DNA of 64,000 nt from Saccharopolyspora_D taberi (GTDB lineage Bacteria > Actinomycetota > Actinomycetes > Mycobacteriales > Pseudonocardiaceae): contig NZ_BAAAUX010000019.1 in NCBI RefSeq assembly GCF_039534165.1, positions 186,001 through 250,000 on the forward strand, given 5' to 3'. The position numbers and the translations under genes were made by a program. Below, in pieces: positions 52,057-60,486 of this stretch; position 1 is the first letter of the stretch, and every line of letters starts with the position of its first letter. The notes beneath the pieces are model-generated. The model was not told the DNA's origin and did no database searches. It was given only the letters and a program-made list of their open reading frames with translations.

Positions 52057-53067
52057 ATGGCCGAAACAGACGTCGAGTCCATACCGGAACCCGCAGAGCA
52101 TCAACCCGGCACCGCTCGATCCGAGCCGCGCCGGAAAACGATCAGCAATTCCTATGTGCACCGCTTGCAACGCCGCCACTTCCTGTTGTTCGACGTGCTC
52201 CCGATTTTCGGCACCGTCGCCGCCGTCGCGTTCCTCGCCGTCCACCCGTTCGGTGTGACCGAACTGGTGCTGCTCCTCGCGATGTGGATCGTGACCGGAC
52301 TCGGCATCAGCGTGGGCTACCACCGGCTGTTCACCCACCGTTCCTTCAAGGCCGCACCGTCGGTGGCCGCCGTGCTCGCGGTGTGCGGGTCGATGGCCGG
52401 GCAGGGCGGCCTGGTGTCCTGGGTCGCGCTGCACCGGCGCCACCACGAGTGCAGCGACCGCGAAGGCGACCCGCACTCGCCGAATCTCGCCGGCAGCGGC
52501 CTGAAAGGACGACTTCGTGGCCTGATGCACTCGCACTTCCTGTGGATGCGCCGCCACGAGTACCCGAACGTCGTGCATTACGCGCCCGACCTGCTCAAGA
52601 ACCGCTCGCTGGTCCGCGTCGCGCGCCTCTACTACTACTGGATCGTGCTCGGGCTGCTGATTCCCACGGTCATCGGCGGCCTCGTCTACCAGAGCTGGAC
52701 CGGCGCGGTGAGCTGCCTGTTCTGGGGCGGCCTCGTACGGATCTTCGTTCTGGAACACATCGTGTGGGCGATCAACTCGTTCCTGCACATGTTCGGCACG
52801 CGCCCGTACCGGTCCAGGGAGCAGAGCGGGAACGGCGGGATCTTCGCGCTGATCACCTTCGGTGAGGCGTGGCACAACAACCACCACGCGTTCCCGGAAT
52901 CACCGTCGTTCGGACTGGACTGGTACCGGCTCGACCCGGGGTACTGGCTCGTCAAGGTGCTTGAGATCTCCGGTCTGGTCTGGGATCTGAAGGTCCCGTC
53001 CAAGGACCGGCGGGAATCCAAGCGGATCTCCGACAAAAGCAGCCCCACGGCCGGCGCCGCGGCGTAA
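52057..53067 (+). CDS. Membrane fatty acyl desaturase
   Basis: 336 residues from ATG 52057 (an upstream GTG at 52030 is possible). The three histidine boxes of acyl-lipid/acyl-CoA desaturases are present: GYHRLFTHRSF, HRRHHECSD and HNNHHAFPE, with four hydrophobic segments between. The enzyme needs two irons, oxygen and an electron donor. The gene is 15 bases before an acyl carrier protein gene, so the substrate may be the ACP-bound chain. Desaturation could precede methyl or methylene addition by the next enzyme, which acts on double bonds. Confidence 0.9.
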   Translation: MAETDVESIPEPAEHQPGTARSEPRRKTISNSYVHRLQRRHFLLFDVLPIFGTVAAVAFLAVHPFGVTELVLLLAMWIVTGLGISVGYHRLFTHRSFKAAPSVAAVLAVCGSMAGQGGLVSWVALHRRHHECSDREGDPHSPNLAGSGLKGRLRGLMHSHFLWMRRHEYPNVVHYAPDLLKNRSLVRVARLYYYWIVLGLLIPTVIGGLVYQSWTGAVSCLFWGGLVRIFVLEHIVWAINSFLHMFGTRPYRSREQSGNGGIFALITFGEAWHNNHHAFPESPSFGLDWYRLDPGYWLVKVLEISGLVWDLKVPSKDRRESKRISDKSSPTAGAAA

Positions 53068-53082
53068 GGAAGCGAGAACTCA

Positions 53083-53337
53083 ATGCCTGCCCAGGAAACC
53101 ATCGTCCAGTGGTGCCGGAACTACGTCGCGCAGCTGCTCGACGTGCCGGCCTCGGAGATCGACCCGGAAGCGGACTTCGACCGCCTCGGCCTCGATTCGG
53201 CGCTCGCCGTCTCCCTGCTGATCGAGATCGAGCAGGAGTACGGCATCGACCTGCCGCCCGAGGAGTTGTTCGAGAACCCGACCATCAATGCGGTCGCGGC
53301 ATACCTGCAGGCGCACACGCAGAACGTCGTGGCGTAA
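53083..53337 (+). CDS. Acyl carrier protein
   Basis: 84 residues. Phosphopantetheine attachment is Ser39 in FDRLGLDSALAVSLLIEIE, followed by the helix II acidic region and DLPPEELFENPTINAVAAYL, more like carrier domains of polyketide/lipid systems than housekeeping AcpP. It lies between the desaturase and CFA-type methyltransferase genes and is the natural tether for chains activated by the FAAL downstream. Confidence 0.93.
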   Translation: MPAQETIVQWCRNYVAQLLDVPASEIDPEADFDRLGLDSALAVSLLIEIEQEYGIDLPPEELFENPTINAVAAYLQAHTQNVVA

Positions 53338-53339
53338 CC

Positions 53340-54233
53340 GTGGTGGCCCCGAACGGAAGCGTCCGCGCGACCCAGGCGGCAGCCGCCATCCGGCACCACT
53401 ACGACGTGGGCAACGACTTCTACAGCCTGTGGCTGGACCCGTCGCTGACCTACTCGTGTGCGCTGCGGCAGGAAGCCGACGACACACTCGAAACCGCCCA
53501 GCAGCGAAAGCTTCGATTCCACCTGGAGGCGATTCGCGCGGACAACGCCACTCGCGTCCTGGACATCGGCTGTGGATGGGGTTCCATCCTCGGTCAGCTG
53601 TCCGGGACGCACGGGGTTCAGCAGTCCGTCGGCCTCACGCTGAGCGACGAACAGGCCGCCTTCATCCGGGACCGGCAGCTTCCCGGTGTGGAAGTACGGA
53701 CGGAGAACTGGACGCACTACGAGCCGGATTCCCGCTTCGACGGAATCATCTCCATCGGCGCGTTCGAGCACTTCGCCACGCCGGAGGAGACGCCGGCCGA
53801 GAAGACCGGCCTGTACCGGGAGTTCTTCACGCGTTGCCGTGACTGGCTCAACGACGGCGGTGCGCTGTCGTTGCAGACGATCACCTACGCGAACATGTCC
53901 CGCGAGCAGGCCAGCGAGTTCATCCAGCAGTCGATATTCCCGGACGCCGACCTGCCTACGCTGGCCGAGATCACCGCCGCCGCCGAGGGCATCTTCGAGG
54001 TGCGGTCGGTCGGCAACGGCAGGCTCGACTACGCCTGGACGTGCGAGCAGTGGGCGCACCGGCTCCGGCGGCGCCACGCCGAGGCGGTTCGTCTCGTCGG
54101 TCCCGAGATCACCGCCAGGTACGAGCGCTACCTGAAGATGTCGGCGGTCGGCTTCCGGATGGGAAAGATCGGCCTGTTGCGGCTCGTCCTCCAGCCCTAC
54201 CGCGGAGCCTATTTCCGGTCCGGCGGGGCGTGA
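53340..54233 (+). CDS. Cyclopropane-fatty-acid synthase-family methyltransferase
   Basis: 297 residues from GTG 53340, two bases after the ACP stop. The signature IRHHYDVGNDFYSLWLDPSLTYSCA is that of CFA synthases and mycolic-acid methyltransferases; SAM motif VLDIGCGWGSILGQL; ISIGAFEHFA holds the conserved glutamate/histidine. The length fits single-domain mycolic-type enzymes rather than E. coli CFA synthase. It would add a methylene, methyl or methoxy group at a double bond made by the desaturase. The product type cannot be decided. GTGA overlap with the P450 gene. Confidence 0.9.
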   Translation: MVAPNGSVRATQAAAAIRHHYDVGNDFYSLWLDPSLTYSCALRQEADDTLETAQQRKLRFHLEAIRADNATRVLDIGCGWGSILGQLSGTHGVQQSVGLTLSDEQAAFIRDRQLPGVEVRTENWTHYEPDSRFDGIISIGAFEHFATPEETPAEKTGLYREFFTRCRDWLNDGGALSLQTITYANMSREQASEFIQQSIFPDADLPTLAEITAAAEGIFEVRSVGNGRLDYAWTCEQWAHRLRRRHAEAVRLVGPEITARYERYLKMSAVGFRMGKIGLLRLVLQPYRGAYFRSGGA

Positions 54234-55510
54234 GCACGATGACGCGGACGCCCGGCGGCGCGGGCGGTGTCGCATCCCCGGCACCGTCCGCGCCGGTCCG
54301 GTTCAACCCCTTCAGCGCCGATTTCCGGCGCGACCCCTACCCCTTCTACCGGCGGCTTCGCGAAACGAAGCCCGTGCACCGGACCATGGGGATGTGGGTG
54401 CTGACGCGGCATGCCGACGTACAGGCCGTGCTGCGTGACCGCACTTTCAGCGCCGGACTCATCCCCGATCTGATCAAGCGGCAAGCGGACCGGTTCGCCC
54501 GGGACGACGTCGGGCAGATCGAGCGGCTGGCTCAGAAATCCCTGGTCTTCACCGACAATCCCGACCACGCGCGGCTGCGCGGGCTGGTGAACCGGGTGTT
54601 CACCGCACAGGCCGTCGCCGAGCTTCGCCCGCTCATCGCCGAATCCGCGGAACGGCTGTTGCGGCGAGCATGGGACGACGGCGGCATGGACGCCATCGCC
54701 GATTTCGCCGCACCGCTTCCGAGCACCGCCATGTCCAGCTGGATGGGGCTGCCCGAGGGCCTTCGCCGGCACGTCGGCCAGTGGACGCACGACATCCGGT
54801 TCCTGCTCGAACCGGGCCTGATGGACGCCGCGGACTTCGCGAACGTCTGCGACGTCGTCCGGGTGTTCGCCGACGAGCTCGGCGCGGTAGTCGCCGAACG
54901 GCGGTCCAGTCCTGGCGACGACCTGGTCAGCCGGTTGCTCGCCGTGGAGACGGCCGGTGGGGACCGGCTGACCGATGAGGAACTCGTCTTCGTCTGCATG
55001 ATGTGCTTCGTCGCCGGCAACGAAACCACGAAGTCGCTCATCGGCAACGGCCTCCTGGCCCTCATCCGGCACCCGGAGCAGGACGCTCTGCTGCGCCGCC
55101 AGCCGGAACACCTCAAGGGCACTGTCACCGAGGTTCTGCGCTACGACAGCCCGCTCCAGCAGACCAAGCGGGTGGCGACGCGCGCTGCCGAAGTCGGTGG
55201 CGAGCAAGTGCGGGAGGGCGATCAGGTTCTCCTGTGCCTGGGTGCCGCCAACCGTGATCCCGACCTGTTCGACCGGCCGGACGAGTTCGACATCACCCGC
55301 GACGCACGGGGTCACCTGGCGTTCGGTCACGGTATGCACGGCTGCCTGGGCGGACTGCTGGCCCAGCTGCAGGCGGAAGTCGCGTTCGAGTGCCTGTACC
55401 GGCGCCCGGAGTTTCTGGAACCGGACTCGGCGGAACTCGAGTGGCACGACCGCAGCTTCATCGTCCGGGGGCTCAAGCACCTTCCGGTATCGGTGCGCGG
55501 GCGCAGCTGA
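54230..55510 (+). CDS. Cytochrome P450
   Basis: 426 residues from GTG 54230, overlapping the methyltransferase stop; ATG 54239 is an alternative. I-helix oxygen motif FVAGNETTKSLIGNG, K-helix EVLRYDSPLQ, and the haem loop HLAFGHGMHGCLGGLLAQLQ with the thiolate cysteine. It is a soluble class I-type bacterial P450 and needs redox partners; the convergent 2Fe-2S reductase at 57517 could serve, though a phthalate-dioxygenase-type partner would be unusual. The substrate is presumably the ACP-bound or free chain made by this locus. Confidence 0.93.
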   Translation: MSTMTRTPGGAGGVASPAPSAPVRFNPFSADFRRDPYPFYRRLRETKPVHRTMGMWVLTRHADVQAVLRDRTFSAGLIPDLIKRQADRFARDDVGQIERLAQKSLVFTDNPDHARLRGLVNRVFTAQAVAELRPLIAESAERLLRRAWDDGGMDAIADFAAPLPSTAMSSWMGLPEGLRRHVGQWTHDIRFLLEPGLMDAADFANVCDVVRVFADELGAVVAERRSSPGDDLVSRLLAVETAGGDRLTDEELVFVCMMCFVAGNETTKSLIGNGLLALIRHPEQDALLRRQPEHLKGTVTEVLRYDSPLQQTKRVATRAAEVGGEQVREGDQVLLCLGAANRDPDLFDRPDEFDITRDARGHLAFGHGMHGCLGGLLAQLQAEVAFECLYRRPEFLEPDSAELEWHDRSFIVRGLKHLPVSVRGRS

Positions 55511-55587
55511 GGCCGGCATGTGCGAGACGACCCGATGCGGCGCCGGAACGCTCTGCCGAGCTCCGCGCCGGGAAGGAGAAGGAACAA

Positions 55588-57306
55588 GTGCCGCAGACAC
55601 CACCGCTACCCGAGATCCTGCAGAACCGTGCCGCCCTCGAACCGGACCACCGGGCCTATGTGTTTCTCGACGAGCACGGGCGGGAGAAGTCCGTCCTGAC
55701 CTACGGCGACCTGCACTCGCGGGCGCTCACCGTCGCCGGGCGCCTGAGCCGGCACTGCCGGCCCGGTGACCGAGCGCTGCTGCTTTTCCCGCCGGGGCTG
55801 GACTTCATCGTCGCGTACTTCGCATGCCTTTACGCGCATGTCGTCGCGGTGCCCGTGAGCGCGCCGCGCGCGAACCGGGTGCAGGAGGCGATGCGGAGCA
55901 TCATCGGAGATTGCCGGCCCACTGCCGTGCTCACCGACAGCACGATGCTGGAGACGCTGAAACCCGCGCTGGAACCGTTCTGCGGGTCCGCCCACTGGCT
56001 TCTCGCCGACCATCTTCAGTCGAGTGTGGACGCAGACTTCCAGCCCACTCCCTGTTCACCGGATTCCCTCGCATTCCTGCAGTACACATCAGGTTCCACC
56101 GCCGCCCCGAAGGGCGTCATGGTGTCGCACCGGAACCTGTCGGCGAACCAGGAGATGATCCAGCACGCGTTCGGCCACGACCGGCACTCCACGTTCGTCG
56201 GCTGGACACCGCTGTACCACGACCAGGGCTTGATCGGAAACGTCCTCCAGCCGCTCTACCTCGGCGTGACCAGTGTCCTGATGGCGCCTGCGGCGTTCAT
56301 CCGCCGTCCGCTCAGCTGGCTGTCGGCGATTTCCCGGTATCGCGCCCACACCAGCGGCGGGCCGAACTTCGCCTTCGACGCCTGCGTCGCGCACGCCGCC
56401 AGGGGCGGTGTGCCGGACCTGGACCTCAGCTGCTGGAAGGTCGCGTTCAACGGTGCCGAACCCATCCGGCACGAGACGTTGCGCCGCTTCGCCGAAACCT
56501 TCTCCTCCGTCGGGTTCAGCGAGAAGGCGCTCTACCCCTGCTACGGATCGGCCGAGGTTACCCTGCTGGCCACCGGAAGCAGGAAAGGCCGCGGACCGCG
56601 CACGGTCGAGGCTGATGCCGAAGCCCTCGGCAGGCGCCGTTTCGCCGAGGCACCCGCCGGTCGAGGCCACACTCTCGTGGGTTCCGGCCTCCTCCCGCCG
56701 ACGGGCGAGCTCAGGATCGTGGACCCCGACACCGGACACCCGTGCCCACCGGACCGGATCGGCGAGATCTGGATCTCCGGTGATCACGTCACCACCGGAT
56801 ACTGGCAGCGGCCCGAACTGAGCGCGGAAACCTTCCAGGCCCGGTGCGAGGGCAGCAACACCGCACTCACCTACCTGCGCACCGGCGACCTCGGCGTGGT
56901 GATCGACGGCGAACTGTACGTGGTGGGCCGGCTGAAAGACATGATCATCATCCGGGGCCGGAACCACTACCCCCACGACATCGAGCACACAGCCCAGTCG
57001 GCGCACCCGGCACTGCGTCCCACCGCGTGCGCGGCATTCTCGATCCCCGGCCCCGACGGCGAGAAACTGGTCGTCGTACAGGAGATCCACCGCGAGCGGG
57101 CCGAGGACGCCGCAACCGACATCGCCGCTTCGATCCGCCAGGCGATCGTACGGGAACACGACCTTTCCGCCGCCGACGTCGTGCTGACCACGCACGGTCA
57201 ACTGCAGAAGACCAGCAGCGGAAAGATCATGCGAAGCGCCGCGAAGAAGCGCTACCTGGAGTCCTCATTCGAGCCCTGGACACCTGCGACCCCATCAGGA
57301 GTCTGA
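55588..57306 (+). CDS. Fatty acyl-AMP ligase (FAAL)
   Basis: 572 residues from GTG 55588, preceded by GGAAGGAGAAGGA. Adenylation motifs: LQYTSGSTAAPKGVMVSHRN, GWTPLYHDQGLIGNVLQPLY (typical of FAALs and long-chain MbtM/FadD types), SGGPNFAFDAC, PCYGSAEVTLLATG, LRTGDLGV, VVGRLKDMIIIRGRNHYPHDIE and KTSSGKIMRS. FAALs make acyl-adenylates and hand the chain to a carrier protein rather than CoA, so the ACP in the same operon is the probable acceptor. The 77-base gap before it holds only its ribosome binding site. Confidence 0.92.
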   Translation: MPQTPPLPEILQNRAALEPDHRAYVFLDEHGREKSVLTYGDLHSRALTVAGRLSRHCRPGDRALLLFPPGLDFIVAYFACLYAHVVAVPVSAPRANRVQEAMRSIIGDCRPTAVLTDSTMLETLKPALEPFCGSAHWLLADHLQSSVDADFQPTPCSPDSLAFLQYTSGSTAAPKGVMVSHRNLSANQEMIQHAFGHDRHSTFVGWTPLYHDQGLIGNVLQPLYLGVTSVLMAPAAFIRRPLSWLSAISRYRAHTSGGPNFAFDACVAHAARGGVPDLDLSCWKVAFNGAEPIRHETLRRFAETFSSVGFSEKALYPCYGSAEVTLLATGSRKGRGPRTVEADAEALGRRRFAEAPAGRGHTLVGSGLLPPTGELRIVDPDTGHPCPPDRIGEIWISGDHVTTGYWQRPELSAETFQARCEGSNTALTYLRTGDLGVVIDGELYVVGRLKDMIIIRGRNHYPHDIEHTAQSAHPALRPTACAAFSIPGPDGEKLVVVQEIHRERAEDAATDIAASIRQAIVREHDLSAADVVLTTHGQLQKTSSGKIMRSAAKKRYLESSFEPWTPATPSGV

Positions 57307-57460
57307 ACACCGATGTTCTCCCGCTGCGAGTCCCACTCCGACTGGTTCGCCTGGAGAACCCGCGCCGGGGACCGTACTGGTACCCCGGCCGCAATGTTCC
57401 GGCGCACGTGATCTCGGGCATGTGCCGAGAGCTGTGCGCCGAGTGCCCAGCCACGAGCTT

Positions 57461-57490
57461 CGTCCGCGCGCCGGTGGTGGCGCGCGGACG
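57461..57490. terminator. Bidirectional terminator between the two lipid operons
   Basis: CGTCCGCGCGCC and GGCGCGCGGACG form a perfect 12-bp stem with a six-base loop in the 210-base convergent gap between FAAL and reductase genes. Confidence 0.82.
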
Positions 57491-57516
57491 AAACCCGTGG
57501 TGTCGTCCCGACGAGT

Positions 57517-58518
57517 TCAGAGATCCAGCGTGAGCCGGGGTGAGCGGGATCGCGATACGCAGATCATCATGGTCTTGCCGGATTCCTTTTCCTCTTCGGA
57601 AAGAACCGAGTCGCGGTGGTCGACCGTGCCTTCCAGCACGCTCGTTTCGCACGTCGCGCAGGTGCCTTCGCGGCAGGAAGAGGGAACGTCGAATCCTTCC
57701 CTGCCAAGAACGTCCAGAATGGACTGATCGCTGCCGACCCGGATGCTGCGGCCGGTGCTGTGAATACGCACGTCGAAAGGCTGGTCAGCAGCAGGGTCGC
57801 CCGCGATCTCGCGGGGGTGGAAGCGCTCGACGCGCAGCCGTTCGGACGGCCTTCCCCGCCAGGTGTCCTCCATCGCCGTCAGCAGGACCTCCGGGCCGCA
57901 GCAGTAGACCAGCCCGTCCTCGCCTGCGGAACGCGCGATGCTGTCCAGCGGCAGCAGGCCTGACTCGTCTTCGGGGTAGAGCGTCACCTTGTCCCCGTAA
58001 CGCGCCAGCTCTCCGAGGAACGCCATCCGGGAGCGGTGCCGCCCACCGTAGTGCAGGTGCCACGGGGATCCGTCATCCTCAAGCTGGCGGATCATCGGCA
58101 ACAGCGGGGTGATCCCGATCCCACCCGCCACGAACACATACCGCGCCGCGCCGCGGAGCGGGAAGTTGTTGCGCGGCACGGACGCCTCCAGCGCGGCTCC
58201 GGCACGGACCTGGTCGTGCAGGTAGGCCGAGCCACCCCGCCCGCGGGGCTCGCGCAGGACACCGATCCGCCACCGCCCGCGCTCGGCGGGGTCGCCGCAC
58301 AGCGAGTACTGCCGGATCACGTCCCCCGGGAGACGGAGGTCCACATGCGCGCCGGGGCTCCATTCCGGCAGGTCGGCGCCGGATTCCTCGACGAGCACGA
58401 ACGATCTCGTGTCTTCGGCTTCGAGTTCGGTCTCGGCCACACGCAACCGTATGACCTGCTGCGGAGACAGTGCCGGAAAAGGTGCCAGCCGGTCGTCGGG
58501 CACGACTATGTCCTCCAA
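57517..58518 (-). CDS. Flavin/2Fe-2S reductase (phthalate dioxygenase reductase family)
   Basis: 333 residues. Flavin domain: RQYSLCGDP; NAD domain: FVAGGIGITPLLPMIRQL and VYCCGPEVLLTAME; C-terminal plant-type ferredoxin: VPSSCREGTCATCETSVLEG with the last cysteine in MMICVSRS. This order (flavin, NAD, ferredoxin) defines the family, which passes electrons from NAD(P)H to oxygenases and P450s. In this locus it could drive the P450 or the desaturase. It is the last gene of the minus-strand operon. Confidence 0.92.
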   Translation of the reverse strand: MEDIVVPDDRLAPFPALSPQQVIRLRVAETELEAEDTRSFVLVEESGADLPEWSPGAHVDLRLPGDVIRQYSLCGDPAERGRWRIGVLREPRGRGGSAYLHDQVRAGAALEASVPRNNFPLRGAARYVFVAGGIGITPLLPMIRQLEDDGSPWHLHYGGRHRSRMAFLGELARYGDKVTLYPEDESGLLPLDSIARSAGEDGLVYCCGPEVLLTAMEDTWRGRPSERLRVERFHPREIAGDPAADQPFDVRIHSTGRSIRVGSDQSILDVLGREGFDVPSSCREGTCATCETSVLEGTVDHRDSVLSEEEKESGKTMMICVSRSRSPRLTLDL

Positions 58519-58588
58519 AATGCGGTCTTCGTGGGAACAGCGAAGGGCCGTGGCACACCCGCCGCGGACGGCCGGTGTGCCACGGCGG

Positions 58589-59935
58589 CTACCCGACGAG
58601 TGAGCCGATCAGTGCCGTATCGTGCTCGGACGCGCGAACCCGGGGATGGTCCAGCAGCCCGGCGAGAAACTCCGCCGTCGTGGTCACGCCCGCCCCGCGG
58701 ATCTCCGTTTCCGCCAGGGCACGCCGCATCTTCGCCAGCGCGGCCTCCCGGTCCGGGGCCCACACGATCAGCTTGGCCAGCAGCGAGTCGTACAGGGCCG
58801 GGATCTTGTACCCGTGCTCGATGTGGGTGTCGACGCGCACGAACGGACCGCCCGGCAGGACGCACCGGGTGAGCGTGCCGGGTGTCGGGGCGAAGTCCCG
58901 GGCGGGGTCTTCGGCGTTGACCCGGCACTCGATCGCCACGCCCCGGTGCTCCACGTCGTCCTGCGTGAACCCGAGCGGCTCCCCGGCGGCCACCCGCAAC
59001 TGTTCCCGCACCAGGTCGATGCCCGTGACCATCTCGGTCACCGGGTGTTCCACCTGGAGCCTGCAGTTGACCTCCATGAAAAAGAACCGGCCGGTACCGT
59101 CCACCAGGAACTCGAACGTGCCCGCCCCGGTGTAGTCCGCGGCGCGTGCGCCTCGCACCGCCGCCTCCCCCATCTCCGCGACGATCCGCGGGTCGAGGCG
59201 CGGCGCTGGGGATTCCTCGACGAGTTTCTGGTGTCGTCGCTGCAGGGAACAGTCGCGCGCCCCCAGGTGCACGACACCACCGTGGCCGTCGCCCAGCACC
59301 TGGATCTCCACGTGCCGGGCGCTGTCGAGGTAACGCTCGACGTACAGCCGCCCGTCCCGGAACACGGCCTGGGCGTTCGCCTTCGTCGTCGCGAACGCGC
59401 GGTCGAACTCGCCCGGCTCGCGCACGACGGCCATCCCGCGCCCGCCTCCCCCGGCGACCGCCTTGATGATCACCGGGTAGCCGATCTCGGCGGCGAGCTC
59501 CTTCGCCTCCTGTGCGCTGCTCAGCGCGACCCGGCTACCCGGCAGCAGCGGAAGCCCGGCGTCGAGCATGATCGCCCGAGCACTGGACTTGTCTCCCAGC
59601 CGCCCCATCACCTCCGCCGACGGGCCGATGAAGGTGAACCCCTCGGCTTCGCACACCTCGGCGAAGTCGGCGTTCTCGGACAGGAACCCGTACCCGGGGT
59701 GGATCGCGTCGGCACCGCGTGCCCGGGCGGCCTCGATGATCGCCGGGATGTTCAGATAGCTCGACTTCGCCGGGCCGGGGCCGACCTGCACGGTCTCGTC
59801 GGCGAAACGCACGACCGCCGAGTCACGGTCCGCCGACGAATGCGCCGCGACCGTGGCCAGGCCGAGCTCCTGGCAGGTGCGGGCGATCCGCAGCGCGATC
59901 TCGCCCCGGTTGGCGATGAGAACCTTGCTGATCAC
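58589..59935 (-). CDS. accC: Acetyl-CoA carboxylase, biotin carboxylase subunit
   Basis: 448 residues, the length of a stand-alone AccC. MISKVLIANRGEIALRIARTCQELG opens the domain; HPGYGFLSENADF, KAVAGGGGRGMAVV (ATP-grasp loop), FFMEVNCRLQVEHPVTEMVTGIDLV and the GVAIECRVNAEDP motif are all present. It carboxylates biotin on AccB with ATP and bicarbonate. Four-base overlap with accB. Separate AccC and AccB subunits differ from the fused alpha chain that actinomycetes use for primary metabolism. Confidence 0.95.
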   Translation of the reverse strand: MISKVLIANRGEIALRIARTCQELGLATVAAHSSADRDSAVVRFADETVQVGPGPAKSSYLNIPAIIEAARARGADAIHPGYGFLSENADFAEVCEAEGFTFIGPSAEVMGRLGDKSSARAIMLDAGLPLLPGSRVALSSAQEAKELAAEIGYPVIIKAVAGGGGRGMAVVREPGEFDRAFATTKANAQAVFRDGRLYVERYLDSARHVEIQVLGDGHGGVVHLGARDCSLQRRHQKLVEESPAPRLDPRIVAEMGEAAVRGARAADYTGAGTFEFLVDGTGRFFFMEVNCRLQVEHPVTEMVTGIDLVREQLRVAAGEPLGFTQDDVEHRGVAIECRVNAEDPARDFAPTPGTLTRCVLPGGPFVRVDTHIEHGYKIPALYDSLLAKLIVWAPDREAALAKMRRALAETEIRGAGVTTTAEFLAGLLDHPRVRASEHDTALIGSLVG

Positions 59936-60486
59936 CGCGTGGTCCCTTCGGACTCGACGGGCGCGAGGGTCATCAGCGGCTGCCCGTGCTCGACCGCCTC
60001 ACCATCGGCGACCAGCACCTCGACCACCGTGCCCGGCCGGTCGGCCTCGACGGGGATCATCAGTTTCATCGCCTCGATGATCGCGACCTGCTGGCCCGGC
60101 TGAACCGTGTCGCCCTCGCCGACGAAAGGCTTCGCGCCCGGCTCGGGTGCGCGGTAGAAGACGCCGACCGTCCCGGCGCACAACGGGAAGGCCGGCTCCT
60201 CACTGGTTCCGCCGGTTCCGGTTTCAGGCCCCTGCGGGGCAGCCGCGGGGGCGCTGGGGACCGCGACGTACGGTTCGTCGCCGGCCGCGAGCCGCCCCGG
60301 ATCCGGCCAGCTCATCTCCAGCTCGACGCCCCGGGCCGACAGCCGCACCACGGCCGGCGCCCGCGAGGTCCGTTCGGACAATGCGTGCACGTGTTCGCGG
60401 AGCACCGTGATGACCTGGTCGAGTTCGTCCGCGCCGGCGGCGCCGTGGACCGGGGTCTGCTCGCCGTTGACGGATGTCAGACTCAT
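59932..60486 (-). CDS. accB: Biotin carboxyl carrier protein
   Basis: 184 residues. The C-terminal biotinyl domain carries IIEAMKLMIPVEADRPG with biotinylated Lys141; a proline/alanine-rich linker and an N-terminal helix (ELDQVITVLREHVHAL) precede it. It carries CO2 from AccC to AccDA. ATGA overlaps on both sides fix its place in the operon. Confidence 0.94.
   Translation of the reverse strand: MSLTSVNGEQTPVHGAAGADELDQVITVLREHVHALSERTSRAPAVVRLSARGVELEMSWPDPGRLAAGDEPYVAVPSAPAAAPQGPETGTGGTSEEPAFPLCAGTVGVFYRAPEPGAKPFVGEGDTVQPGQQVAIIEAMKLMIPVEADRPGTVVEVLVADGEAVEHGQPLMTLAPVESEGTTR

Noticed and set aside
55003..55257. Several arginine-rich frames inside the P450 and FAAL genes
   Set aside because: Out-of-frame shadows of strongly motif-bearing genes.
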